Positions 10,501 to 18,343 of a stretch of 64,000 nucleotides of DNA are shown here, piece by piece (the stretch's first letter is position 1; every line of letters begins with the position of its first letter). Source of the stretch: Marsupella aquatica (lineage: Eukaryota > Marchantiophyta). Location: contig OZ316899.1 in assembly GCA_973895155.1 (NCBI GenBank), forward strand, positions 2,852,001-2,916,000. The letters are read 5' to 3'. The notes beneath the pieces were generated by a model. The model made no database searches. It saw only the letters and a program-made list of their open reading frames with translations, and was not told the DNA's origin. The position numbers were made by a program, and so were the translations under genes.

Positions 10501-10680
10501 TTAGGACCTTTCAGGGTATCAAAGAAGTTCCCCAACGGCTCTGTGCAATTGGCCAACATTACCAGAGAGGTGTACCCAGTTCGTATTCACTACGACCGCC
10601 TCAAGAAATACTATATGGACAAAGATGAAGTTGTTCGCGAGGACGCTTCACAATTAAGTGGGGAGCTATGTGATGCCTAG
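7414..10680 (+). CDS. pol: G1 pol: reverse transcriptase, RNase H, integrase
   Basis: One uninterrupted frame (opened by a TAA at 7411-7413). Domains in order: linker; reverse transcriptase with palm motif FIDD at 8500-8511; a single RNase H; integrase with a zinc finger at about 9565-9715, a DDE core (Asp in WGIDYIGP, Asp in SDRGTHF, Glu in NGLTERTNG) and a C-terminal GPF-type module (RWLGPF). There is no chromodomain and no second RNase H. Two key residues look lost: the RNase H segment usually TDH reads TNH (codon AAT at 9145-9147), and the second zinc-finger His is Tyr (TAT at 9586-9588). The frame is complete, but the enzyme may be inactive. The product would copy and integrate the element. 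Confidence 0.92.
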   Translation, partial: GGSYTRDGGFSSGVVAEPAGSTTPSIIGKQLNTKGSAYKPITRAEQIEALIEAGRAQRPDPQEEEVEEMHRHNPEPRQEGKPTTNSKPNRPARRQSMGTKGETDSASTAEIPVYGGMRLERLEAELDPNLKKQINMIQARQYRKLDLGEGRELNLGRDLAPELEKEINDLLIEFQDVFAWSHQDLKGVDPTLGEHRIDLMLGAKSFRQPIRRMNPKYSLMVKTEIDKLVEAGFITPVLHSDWVSPIVIVPKKAGPDGQPKIRVCQDYRKLNEATLKDHFPLPFTDMVLDMVASHELYSFMDGYSGYNQIRIRQEDQIKTAFITEWGIYVFNRMPFGLCNAPAMFQRLMVNIFHDYLRKFMEIFIDDFAVFGKASKHAKYLRKTFMRCREVGLKLHPDKCFFGVTKGVLLGHKVSKKGIEIDKGKLAVWLDIMQPKNIKDVRSFLGCIGYYRRFIKDFAKLALPLTNMLKAGADFEPTPERVTAVVELKQKLVEAPVMIAPDWNKEFHVFVDVSGFCIGSVLSQLDEKGRDHPIYFASRQLADAERNYSTTEREALGVIYSCKKFRHYLLGYKVIFHTNHESLKYLVNKPDLTGRVARWILLLQEFDYELKIKPGKLHANADFFSRITGEPAMDCIDDRFPDEELFVVEIADTWYSEILQFLSTTRLQPGLTREQAAIFLRKVRQYQYIKGVLHRYGINGTFQRCLEKGEVKRVLRAMHGEEAGGYFAPVTTSKKILNAGYWWPTLHKDVYQFIKQCDPCQRAGGPRASTRHPLHPILPLAPFEKWGIDYIGPLKPLTHPRRNKYIILATDYATKWVEARPTTKDDAITTARFLYEQIFTRYGAPLELVSDRGTHFLNDIISRLNEQYLVRHRPTTPYHPKANGLTERTNGIIGKILNKIVAQNKLNWDDKLFAAVFAYNLAYKSTTGHTPFFLTFGQEALVPMQLEIPTFQVTIEERVSEEESLKEREYRLEALEEARMISAERVEYRQNTMKQQYDKKLKVVSIHIGDLVLLYDSRYSRFPGKLYTRWLGPFRVSKKFPNGSVQLANITREVYPVRIHYDRLKKYYMDKDEVVREDASQLSGELCDA

Positions 10681-10700
10681 CCAGGAATCACTGGGCTAGT

Positions 10701-10718
10701 TTAAGGGGAAAAGGGAAG
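10701..10718 (+). promoter_or_regulatory. G1 polypurine tract
   Basis: AAGGGGAAAAGGGAAG lies directly before the TGTACCC start of the 3' LTR, where the plus-strand primer is expected. Confidence 0.85.
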
Positions 10719-10762
10719 TGTACCCTAGAAACACCTTAGTATAGTTACATAAATAAGGAAAA

Positions 10763-10768
10763 TATAAA
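10763..10768 (+). promoter_or_regulatory. TATA-like box near the start of the G1 LTR
   Basis: TATAAA lies about 45 bases into the LTR, in an AT-rich stretch, 16 bases before a first ATG (10784) and about 280 before the ATG of the LTR ORF (11045). It could be the promoter of the LTR, but no start site can be proved. Confidence 0.4.
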
Positions 10769-10783
10769 CAATTAAGGGTGACT

Positions 10784-10930
10784 ATGGAACCCGAGCCGAG
10801 GCCGGAAGTAAGGACGCCAGGGGAGAGAACACGATTAGGGTTAGGGCACGCTAAGTGCCAGCGGCTAGGGGTAACCAACGGGAGGGAGAACCAGAGGAGG
10901 AGAGGGGTAAGGACCGCTCGCGAGGAATAG
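10784..10930 (+). CDS. Short ORF upstream of, and in frame with, the G1 LTR ORF
   Basis: ATG at 10784 opens 48 codons (starts MEPEPRPEV, Arg/Glu-rich) ending at TAG-TAG (10928-10933). After the two stops the same frame continues into the LTR ORF. The same TAG-TAG stands at 10-15 in the 5' LTR, so it was present when the element inserted. It may be a leader peptide, or the first part of a longer protein joined by splicing or readthrough. Translation is unproven. Confidence 0.35.
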   Translation: MEPEPRPEVRTPGERTRLGLGHAKCQRLGVTNGRENQRRRGVRTAREE

Positions 10931-11455
10931 TAGCTCATTTGCAAGCACGAACTGAGCAGGCGACTACGGGCGGCCAACTACTGTCAACTGCTTAGGCAAG
11001 CGCTCAGCGTGGGAACAGATACCGACTATCAACTCGAGAAGGGTATGAGCAACGTCAATCAAGCGGCACATTTTTGGGGATGCCTGTTCGAACGGGCAAC
11101 TGAGTACATTGGGACTTACGAGGACGCAGAATCGGAGAGAGCAGCTTGAGAATGGCTGGAGCTCGCCCGATTGTGGGAGTTGCAGAAAGCTGCCTTCTTA
11201 GGAGGAGAACTCATCAAGGCTGAATTCCTGTGGACGCCTACTGGCAACGAGCTAGACGACCTGTTGTTTTGCGAAGACAGAGTCGTCGGCATCCGAGAAG
11301 CCATCAAACGCTGCAACGACATACACTGGGAGTTGAAGGGTAGCACGGAGGGGTGGACAAAGGCAACCGTGCTAGGAGAGACATCCACGATAGCCGAGAT
11401 GAAGAGGAAGGGGAACAACAACGAAGAGGCCACCCCGGCAAAAAGAACGCGGTCG

Positions 11456-11786
11456 TGTTGAACTAAGATGTCATTCGCAACGACCATACAACCATGACTT
11501 ATTCCATGCACACGTAGTCGACACAATCTCTACGTGGTTCACCTCTTCTCCAAGGCTACGTCCACACGAACACTCAAGCTTTACTTCAAGAGTAAACGAA
11601 CACACATGCTCTCCCTCTTCCTCAAGTTGCTCCGTTACAAAAATGAGTAAGCACCACTCACCAGCGGCTTACACTAGCCCATATACAAGGTCACACATGA
11701 CTAACCTAACCTCAGCTAAGACCCTAACTGTGGTTAGCCTAAGTGCCGTAACCTTTGAGTCACAAGACTAAGAGCAATCCTTAACA
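11456..11786 (-). repeat. C1 LTR (3' LTR in element orientation)
   Basis: 331 bp, differing from 18013-18343 at three C/T positions. It abuts the polypurine tract at 11787. Confidence 0.95.
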
Positions 11787-11800
11787 AACTCCCCCTTGAC
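11787..11800 (-). promoter_or_regulatory. C1 polypurine tract
   Basis: On the minus strand GTCAAGGGGGAGTT ends exactly at the LTR boundary. Confidence 0.85.
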
Positions 11801-11990
11801 TCTAGTCTTGGGGACTGCAATTTCTGCTATCCATATGAGATACTCAGCGGGAAATTCTAGACAATCACCTAAAACCATAGGTGTCCCCCTAAAAACCATT
11901 TAAGGTTAACTAAGAGTTAACTAGAATTAAGCCGTAGCCATAACAGGATTGAGTAACTCATATACAGAAATCACATCTTGTTAAGTTACT

Positions 11991-12898
11991 CTACTTGTGC
12001 TGCAAATGCAAAACCTGCAAAGTAGCACGGTGTCTTGAGTAACTCTCCAAAGGAATCACTTTGGTAAAAGCATCAGCCGGGTTGAGTTTTCCATCGATCT
12101 TGACTAGCTTAAACATTTTATCAGACACTGCTTGCCTAATAAAATGGTACCTAATGTCAATGTGCTTCACCCTGCTATCCATCACCTGGTTAATAGCTAG
12201 GTGAAGCGCACTCTGGCTGTCACAATGAAGAGCCATTTTTCCATGCTCCAATCCCATCTCAATGACCAGCTTATCCAACCAAATTGCTTCCTTTGCTGCT
12301 TCTGCTGCTGCAACATATTCTGCTTCTGTAGTAGACTGAGATACACACTTCTGCAAGGTAGATCTCCAACTTATGCATCCTCCTCCAAGAGTAAACACAT
12401 ACCCAGTCGTTGACCTCCTTGTTTCCAGACAGCCTCCGTAGTCAGAATCTACATAGCCAACCAATGATTTGGTTTTGTTTGATTTACTATCAAACAACAA
12501 ACCATAGTCTATTGTGCCTTTAAGATACCTGAGAATCCATTTCACAGCCTCCCAATGTACCTTCCCTGGATTTGACATGAATCTACTCACTTTGCCCATT
12601 GCTAGGGCTAGATCAGGCCTGGTACATGTCATCAAATACATTAGACTGCCCACTGCCTTCTCATAAGGAACCTTAGTCATCAAGCCTCTCTCCACTGGAT
12701 CCGTGGGGCAGAAAGCTGATGATAACTTGAAATGTGGAGCCAAAGGAATACTTACTGGCTTACAATTTTCCATGTTGAATCTTGCAAGTACCTTACCTTT
12801 TCAGCATACTTGCCTTGATTCAGCCACAATTGTCCAGTTTCAAAGTTCCTTGTAATCTCCATACCTAAGATCCTTTTGGCTTTCCCAAGATCCTTCAT
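11991..12898 (-). pseudogene. pol: C1 reverse transcriptase tail and RNase H
   Basis: The first part continues in the previous frame. A tandem 5-bp duplication (TACCT twice, 12789-12798 on the plus strand) shifts the frame. From 12773 a 260-residue stretch contains YLMTCTRPDLALA and RNase H motifs (GYVDSDYGGC, STTEAEYVAAAEA, KHIDIRYHFIR), closing at TAG 11993-11991. Confidence 0.92.
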
Positions 12899-14458
12899 TC
12901 AAAATTCAGAACTCAATTTTGCTTTGAGTTTGTCAACCTCAGTTTGATCCTTAGCCGCAATCAACATGTCATCCACATAGAGCACCAAAATGAGCAAACC
13001 AAACACACCATTCTTGACTGATTTCGTATACACACAAGGGTCATACACCATCCTAGTGAATCCTTGTGCAAGCATGAAATCATCAAACCGCTTGTTCCAC
13101 TGTCGAGGAGCTTGCTTCAATCCATAGAAGGACTCAAGCAACCTGCAAACTAAACTCTCTTGGCCCTTCTTCACAAAGCCCAGTGGTTGCCTCATGAAAA
13201 TTTGTTCTTCCAAGGTGCCATAGAGAAAAGCAGTAACAACATCCATTTGATCTAACACCAGATCAAAAAACACAACAAGTTGACACAAAATTCGTATCGT
13301 GGAATACTTGGCAACTGGAGAGAAGACCTCATTGTAATCCACTCCCTTCTCTTGAGTGAATCCCTTGGCAACAAGCCTTGCCTTGTATATCTTGTCTCCT
13401 CCATCTGAAGAGTTGTCCTTCAGCTTGTAAATCCACTTGCTATCCACCACTTGTTGATCACTTGGCAGCTGCACCAGCTCCCATGTTCTGTTGTCACTTA
13501 AAGATTGCAACTCCCTCTGCATCGCTGCATTCCATTCATCTTTCTCGTCTGAAATGCACGCCTCATGATAAGAAGAAGGTTCTCCTTCTTCCAAGATTAG
13601 TGCTCTATCATCATCTTCAGGTGCAATGTCAACATCATCTAACCTTGATGAATCTGTCCATTGTCCATACCTTGTAGGAGCTCGAGTAGTACGTCTCGAT
13701 TTTCTAGCTGATGATTCTGGTTGATCTTGTTCTGTTGGTTGAATTTGAGGTATTCCAACAACAACCTGCTCCTCTTGTTCCAATACCGGAACCAGCTCCA
13801 TTCTCGGAGCACCTCCTTCATTTATGTCATGAAAACTCTCATGACCAATCTCCCCCACAACATGGTCCAGGATAGGAGATTTACCTTTGTCAGTACGGGA
13901 AGCCTGAGCATCCTCCCCCTCCTTTGATGATCTGGATTCATTAAAGGATACATCTCTACTGACAAGCAATGTACAAGCTTTTGGATCCCATAGCCTGTAA
14001 CCTTTCACACCTGGTTGATAACCAAGAAAAAGACACTTCTTGGAAGTAGAATCTAGTTTAGATCGATTTTGTTTAGGTGTGAGAGCATATGCATCACTTC
14101 CAAAGACTCTCAAAACCTGATAGTCTGCGTGCCGTCCATACCTCATTTCAAATGGCGTCTTGAAATTGATTGCACTTGAAGGAGAAAGATTTACCAAATA
14201 AGTTGTCGTATTTATAGCTTCAGCCCAAAATTCATGCGGTAAACCTGATTGGCTCAACATACTTCTCGATCGCTCCAATAGTGTTCGGTTTAGCCGCTCA
14301 CAAACACCATTCTGTTGAGGAGTATAAACTGTCGTGAGATGACGAGTAATCCCTTGCTCTGCACAATATAGTTCAAATTCACTTGAACTGTACTCCCCGC
14401 CGTTATCTGATCGCAGATATCTCACCTTTGATCCAGTCTGATTCTCAATTTGGACTTT
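12899..14458 (-). pseudogene. pol: C1 integrase C-terminal part and reverse transcriptase
   Basis: Same frame as the previous block. It holds the second Asp (LRSDNGGEY), the Glu region (QQNGVCERLNRTL), the spacer, then the copia reverse transcriptase with WIYKLK, ARLVAKGFTQ, QMDVVTAFLYG and the active site YVDDM. It ends at TGA 12901-12899. Confidence 0.92.
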
Positions 14459-15223
14459 TCACTTCTTAAAAGTGCCAAAAACTTCAGACTTGGCGTGTAG
14501 AAATGTGATCCACACATACCGTGAGTAATCATCAATGAACGTGACATAGTACAATTTTCCAGAAAGTGAGGGAGTTGGGGCTGGACCCCACACATCACTA
14601 TGTACATATTCAAGTATAGCTTTGGTATTGTGAGTTCCAACACCAAAGGTTCTCCTGTGCTGCTTCCCAAGCACACAGTGTTCACAAAAATCTAGCTTAG
14701 TAGATTCCAAATTAGAAAGAAGTCCTTTCCTGCGAAGTACCGCCAAACCCGTTTCACTCATGTGTCCTAATCTGCAGTGCCACAACTGAGTCATCTCGCA
14801 TTGAGATCTAGTTACATTGGCTTCTTCACAAATCACGTTGCCCTCCAACAGGTATAGATTCCTGTGCCGCTTACCCTTCATGACAACCTTGCCTCCGGTT
14901 GACACTTGAAGAATACCATCAGCAGAACTCCACCGACATCCATTTGCTTCCAGCATTCCAAGAGAAATCAAGTTCTTTTTCATGTCAGGTATGTGTCTGA
15001 CATTACTCACTGTTCGCACAACTCCATCAAACATCCGAATTTTCACGGATCCAATTCCAATAATTTGACAAGGATGATCATTCCCCATCAACACGGAACC
15101 GGTTGATACTGAGTAAGAACTAAAAAACTCTTTCATACAACAAATATGATAGGTACAAGCACAGTCTAAAATCCATTCATCACCGTTGTTACTGGATGAA
15201 ATGCAAAGGGCAACATCTTGACT
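14459..15223 (-). pseudogene. pol: C1 protease and integrase N-terminal part
   Basis: This continues in frame from gag. Near its start is the degenerate protease region (WILDCACTYHIC, where Asp-Ser/Thr-Gly-type sequence is usual). The GAG pre-integrase finger (HCRLGHMS ... CEHCVLGKQ) and the first integrase Asp (HSDVWGP) with FIDDYSRYVW follow. The frame is closed by TGA at 14461-14459, at a place where copia proteins usually have Trp. Confidence 0.88.
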
Positions 15224-16126
15224 TCACAAGATTTCATCATCAAGCAAGTCAATCATATCAACATCAGTGGCTGCGTTCGCTGATGGTTGATGTGTCTGCT
15301 TGACTCGACAGTCTCGTTTCATGTGGCCAGGCTTGTTACATTTCCAGCATATAATTGGTTTCCTTTCTAGAGATTTCTCTCTAGACCTGGATCTAGACTT
15401 AGACCGAGCCTTCTCCTTGCCTCTATTCCGTGAGGGGTACGTTTGTGAAAAGGACCTATTTTTGCTAGTCATCCGCTGTTGAGTCCTCCCACGGTTCACA
15501 TTCAATGCACTGCCAGATGAAGATGGTGTTTGGGTATGACCCAGTTTCTTCTGTGCATCATCTGACAGCAACGAGCTTACCACCTCATCATATGAAATAG
15601 TTTTGAGGTCTCTATACAAGAGAACCTGCTTCAAACCTTGATACGATGGGGGTAAGGAGCTGAGAAGAAGCAATGCCTTATCTTCATCTTCCACTCCCTT
15701 GCCAAGATTTGATAAATCTACAGCCAGGCTGTCGAATTCATCCAAGTGATCTCGAAGCTTGCCTCCTTCTTTTAGCCTCAAGCTCATCAAGAGAGACTTC
15801 TTGTACAACTGATCTGAGGCATCCTCTCGGTAGTACTTCTCTCTGAGGGCCTTGAATAAGGATACGCAATCCTTATAGTCGTCCAGCTTCTTAATGATAT
15901 GCGGCTTCAGATACAGCATAACCGCATTCACAGCAATCACTTGCTCTTGCCTCCATTTCCTCAATGGGATCTCTTCCTCACTGCTAGACTCCTCCCGAGT
16001 CGATAGCAGATGATCTAGGCCCATAGCACGAAGAATTCCCTTAACCTGCTTCTCCCATAGCAAATAATCTGTGCGCCCATCATATTTTTCCACCTCAAAC
16101 TTGACACCTCCAAACTTGGATGCCAT
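15224..16126 (-). CDS. gag: C1 gag
   Basis: ATG at 16126 (minus), 300 residues, ending at TGA (15226-15224). It has the copia gag features: an N-terminal KFEVEKYDGRTDYLLWE stretch, a helical capsid part, an Arg/Ser-rich region and one CCHC knuckle CWKCNKPGHMKRDC near the C-terminus. The pol frame continues in the same frame straight after the TGA, whereas copia elements normally use a single open frame, so this TGA is either a mutation or a readthrough point. Confidence 0.9.
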   Translation of the reverse strand: MASKFGGVKFEVEKYDGRTDYLLWEKQVKGILRAMGLDHLLSTREESSSEEEIPLRKWRQEQVIAVNAVMLYLKPHIIKKLDDYKDCVSLFKALREKYYREDASDQLYKKSLLMSLRLKEGGKLRDHLDEFDSLAVDLSNLGKGVEDEDKALLLLSSLPPSYQGLKQVLLYRDLKTISYDEVVSSLLSDDAQKKLGHTQTPSSSGSALNVNRGRTQQRMTSKNRSFSQTYPSRNRGKEKARSKSRSRSREKSLERKPIICWKCNKPGHMKRDCRVKQTHQPSANAATDVDMIDLLDDEIL

Positions 16127-17998
16127 CGTTGTCCTCCCAACGTTCTCCACGTGCTATTGCTGTGCTGCTCCCTATATGCTTTTTCCTTCCTTCCTTCTCG
16201 TTGACTCAAATCCAAATCACGAAAAAATATCGTTTTTCACAACTTTCCAAAAAACTTGAAACTTGTCACTGCCACGTAGCCCACCAGCCTAGCAAGCCAA
16301 TGCTGAAATCCAAAATTGAAATCGAGTTCCGACGAAAAACTTTTTCACGTTTCGGTCGGGGTGGGTAAAACTCAAAAAATTCTCCCCTGTTTTGACCACC
16401 TCGGGGAATAAGAAAAATTTTAAGTACCACCCGTCGTCAGAAATGCAAATCGAGTGGTGCACCGCGTTGCTAGCTTCAGTGGCTACGTCCTCGCCAAAAA
16501 AGATCCGAAAAAGTTACCATTCGGACCTTGGAATCTTCAACTAAAGGCCGAAAAACAGCTCTCTGTTTTTTCGGAATATTCCTTGGACTGTGCGGCAGGT
16601 CTCACAGGGGGCCGTTCCCCCTGTCGGAGCGGTTAAATTGCCGGGTGACCGGGCCCGGGATGTCGTTTAACCAATGGGAAGAGAGAATGAGAATTAAAAT
16701 TTGGACCTTAAGGGGGTGCTAAGCCCCTTAGTAAAAATACAGCCTTAAAAGGCGCACACACGTCGCCCATACGCGTGACGGGCCAGGCGGAGTATGGCGT
16801 GAGGGAGGCGCAAATACGCGCTCCTATACGCGCGCCAAGGAGGGCACGAGGCCCTATGGAGCATTAATGAGGGGGGTATGCCAAGGGTCGCGAGGCGTGG
16901 GAGGATAACCGCTGACGAAGGGGGAGGGAGAGGTAAAATGGCTCGCGAGGGGGGGAAGGTTGGGCAGGCGAGTGCCAAGTGTGGGCACGAGGCCCTATGA
17001 ACCGTTAATAGCCCACAAGGGAGGAGGAGGCGCATGGCAAGGCGAGGCGAGAGGGGAGGTGGGGCACGATGCCCTATGGAGGATTTAAGAGGGGGGGTGA
17101 GGTGTCGCAAAGGCAGGAGGGAGGGAGGAGGCGTGATAGGCTCAGGAGGGGGGGGGCGTATACAGGGTGTATACTCGCGCCCAAGGGGGGGTGGTGGCTT
17201 ATACAGGGCGGCAGGGGTATACAAGTGCCCCCCAAAACCCCTAAAAGCCAAAAAAAAAAAATTTAAAAATGCCTCAAACAAAAATGTCGGGAACACACCT
17301 TGTCGCCGCCTTTTCCAACAAGAAAAGTGATCACCGCCGACGGGAAAAAGTTGCCAAATTTCACCGGCGCCGTCAGCAGCACCAGAAAGGGAAAAAATTT
17401 CCGTCACGTTGCCTTCACTCCGCGTCAAGTGCCAATCCCGGACTCAAAATGACCGCCTCACCGCGATCTCTCCTTTAAGCCGTAGCACTTCACGAATCTT
17501 CCTCTGAGTCGGACGTAACGACAAGAAACCCCGCTTCAGTCAAAAGAAGACTTCATAGCCGGTCAGAAACTCAGAACGGCTCTTTTGCTCGGAACGTCGC
17601 ACTCGCTACACCTTCGATAGTAGACCAGCTACCAAAACGATCAGCTTTGCCCGATCTACGATTTGAGCTATAGTATGTGACGCCTCGCGCACCACTAAGC
17701 TCACACCGTCGGGAAAACGATCTTAGTTCCCCCCCAAAAGAACCGTCGAAGAAAACCGTCGAACACGAATCACAAAAAATCCAGAACGACGGAAACGTGA
17801 ATTCCTCCGCACCACGAACTCCGTTCAGAGATTTCTTTGCACCGTCGGAAAGCCCTTGCCCCGATCTATTCGTTGAGCCCAACACCTCCAAGTTCCATGC
17901 GATAGATCTCCGTGAAATCCACCAACTCTAACCGCTGGAAAAACCGTCACCAACACGTCACGAAAATTTTGATCACCTCAATGTCACCTCCCAGGCTT
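16127..17998 (-). other. C1 untranslated leader with a GC-rich repetitive block
   Basis: About 1.9 kb lies between the primer site and the gag ATG, long for a copia leader. The part at 16740-17230 is G-rich on the plus strand, with recurring GCCCTATG at 16851, 16992 and 17071, and poly-G runs. The same octamer recurs at 63517-63720. Reading frames here on either strand look like composition effects, not genes. Confidence 0.6.
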
Positions 17999-18010
17999 GC
18001 TCTGATACCA
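17999..18010 (-). promoter_or_regulatory. C1 primer-binding site (initiator tRNA-Met)
   Basis: On the minus strand this reads TGGTATCAGAGC, the well-known plant copia primer site complementary to the 3' end of initiator methionine tRNA. Confidence 0.95.
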
Positions 18011-18012
18011 AT

Positions 18013-18343
18013 TGTTGAACTAAGACGTCATTCGCAACGACCATACAACCATGACTTATTCCATGCACACGTAGTCGACACAATCTCTACGTGGTTCACC
18101 TCTTCTCCAAGGCTACGTCCACACGAACACTCAAGCTTTACTTCAAGAGTAAACGAACACACATGCTCTCCCTCTTCCTCAAGTTGCTCCATTACAAAAA
18201 TGAGTAAGCACCACTCACCAGCGGCTTACACTAGCCCATATACAAGGTCACACACGACTAACCTAACCTCAGCTAAGACCCTAACTGTGGTTAGCCTAAG
18301 TGCCGTAACCTTTGAGTCACAAGACTAAGAGCAATCCTTAACA
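18013..18343 (-). repeat. C1 LTR (5' LTR in element orientation)
   Basis: 331 bp. The minus-strand primer-binding site follows two bases after its end. Confidence 0.95.

Larger units (their letters stand above)
11456..18343 (-). mobile_element. C1: Ty1/copia LTR retrotransposon nested in the G1 LTR
   Basis: 6888 bp with 331-bp LTRs at both ends (TGTTGAAC...CCTTAACA on the plus strand), flanked by the 5-bp target duplication GGTCG at 11451-11455 and 18344-18348. The coding strand is minus: primer-binding site next to the right LTR, polypurine tract next to the left LTR, with gag, protease, integrase, RT and RNase H in copia order. LTRs differ at 3 of 331 positions, all transitions, so insertion is younger than G1. 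The gag-pol frame has three in-frame TGA codons and one frameshift, so this copy cannot make the full polyprotein. Confidence 0.96.

Noticed and set aside
13378-13927. Plus-strand frames inside C1
   Set aside because: They overlap the clear minus-strand integrase/RT region and show no protein pattern.
16745-17428. A 227-codon minus-strand reading frame in the C1 leader
   Set aside because: It is Pro/Leu/Arg-rich, made of GC-rich repeat sequence, lies between the primer site and gag, and has no domain.
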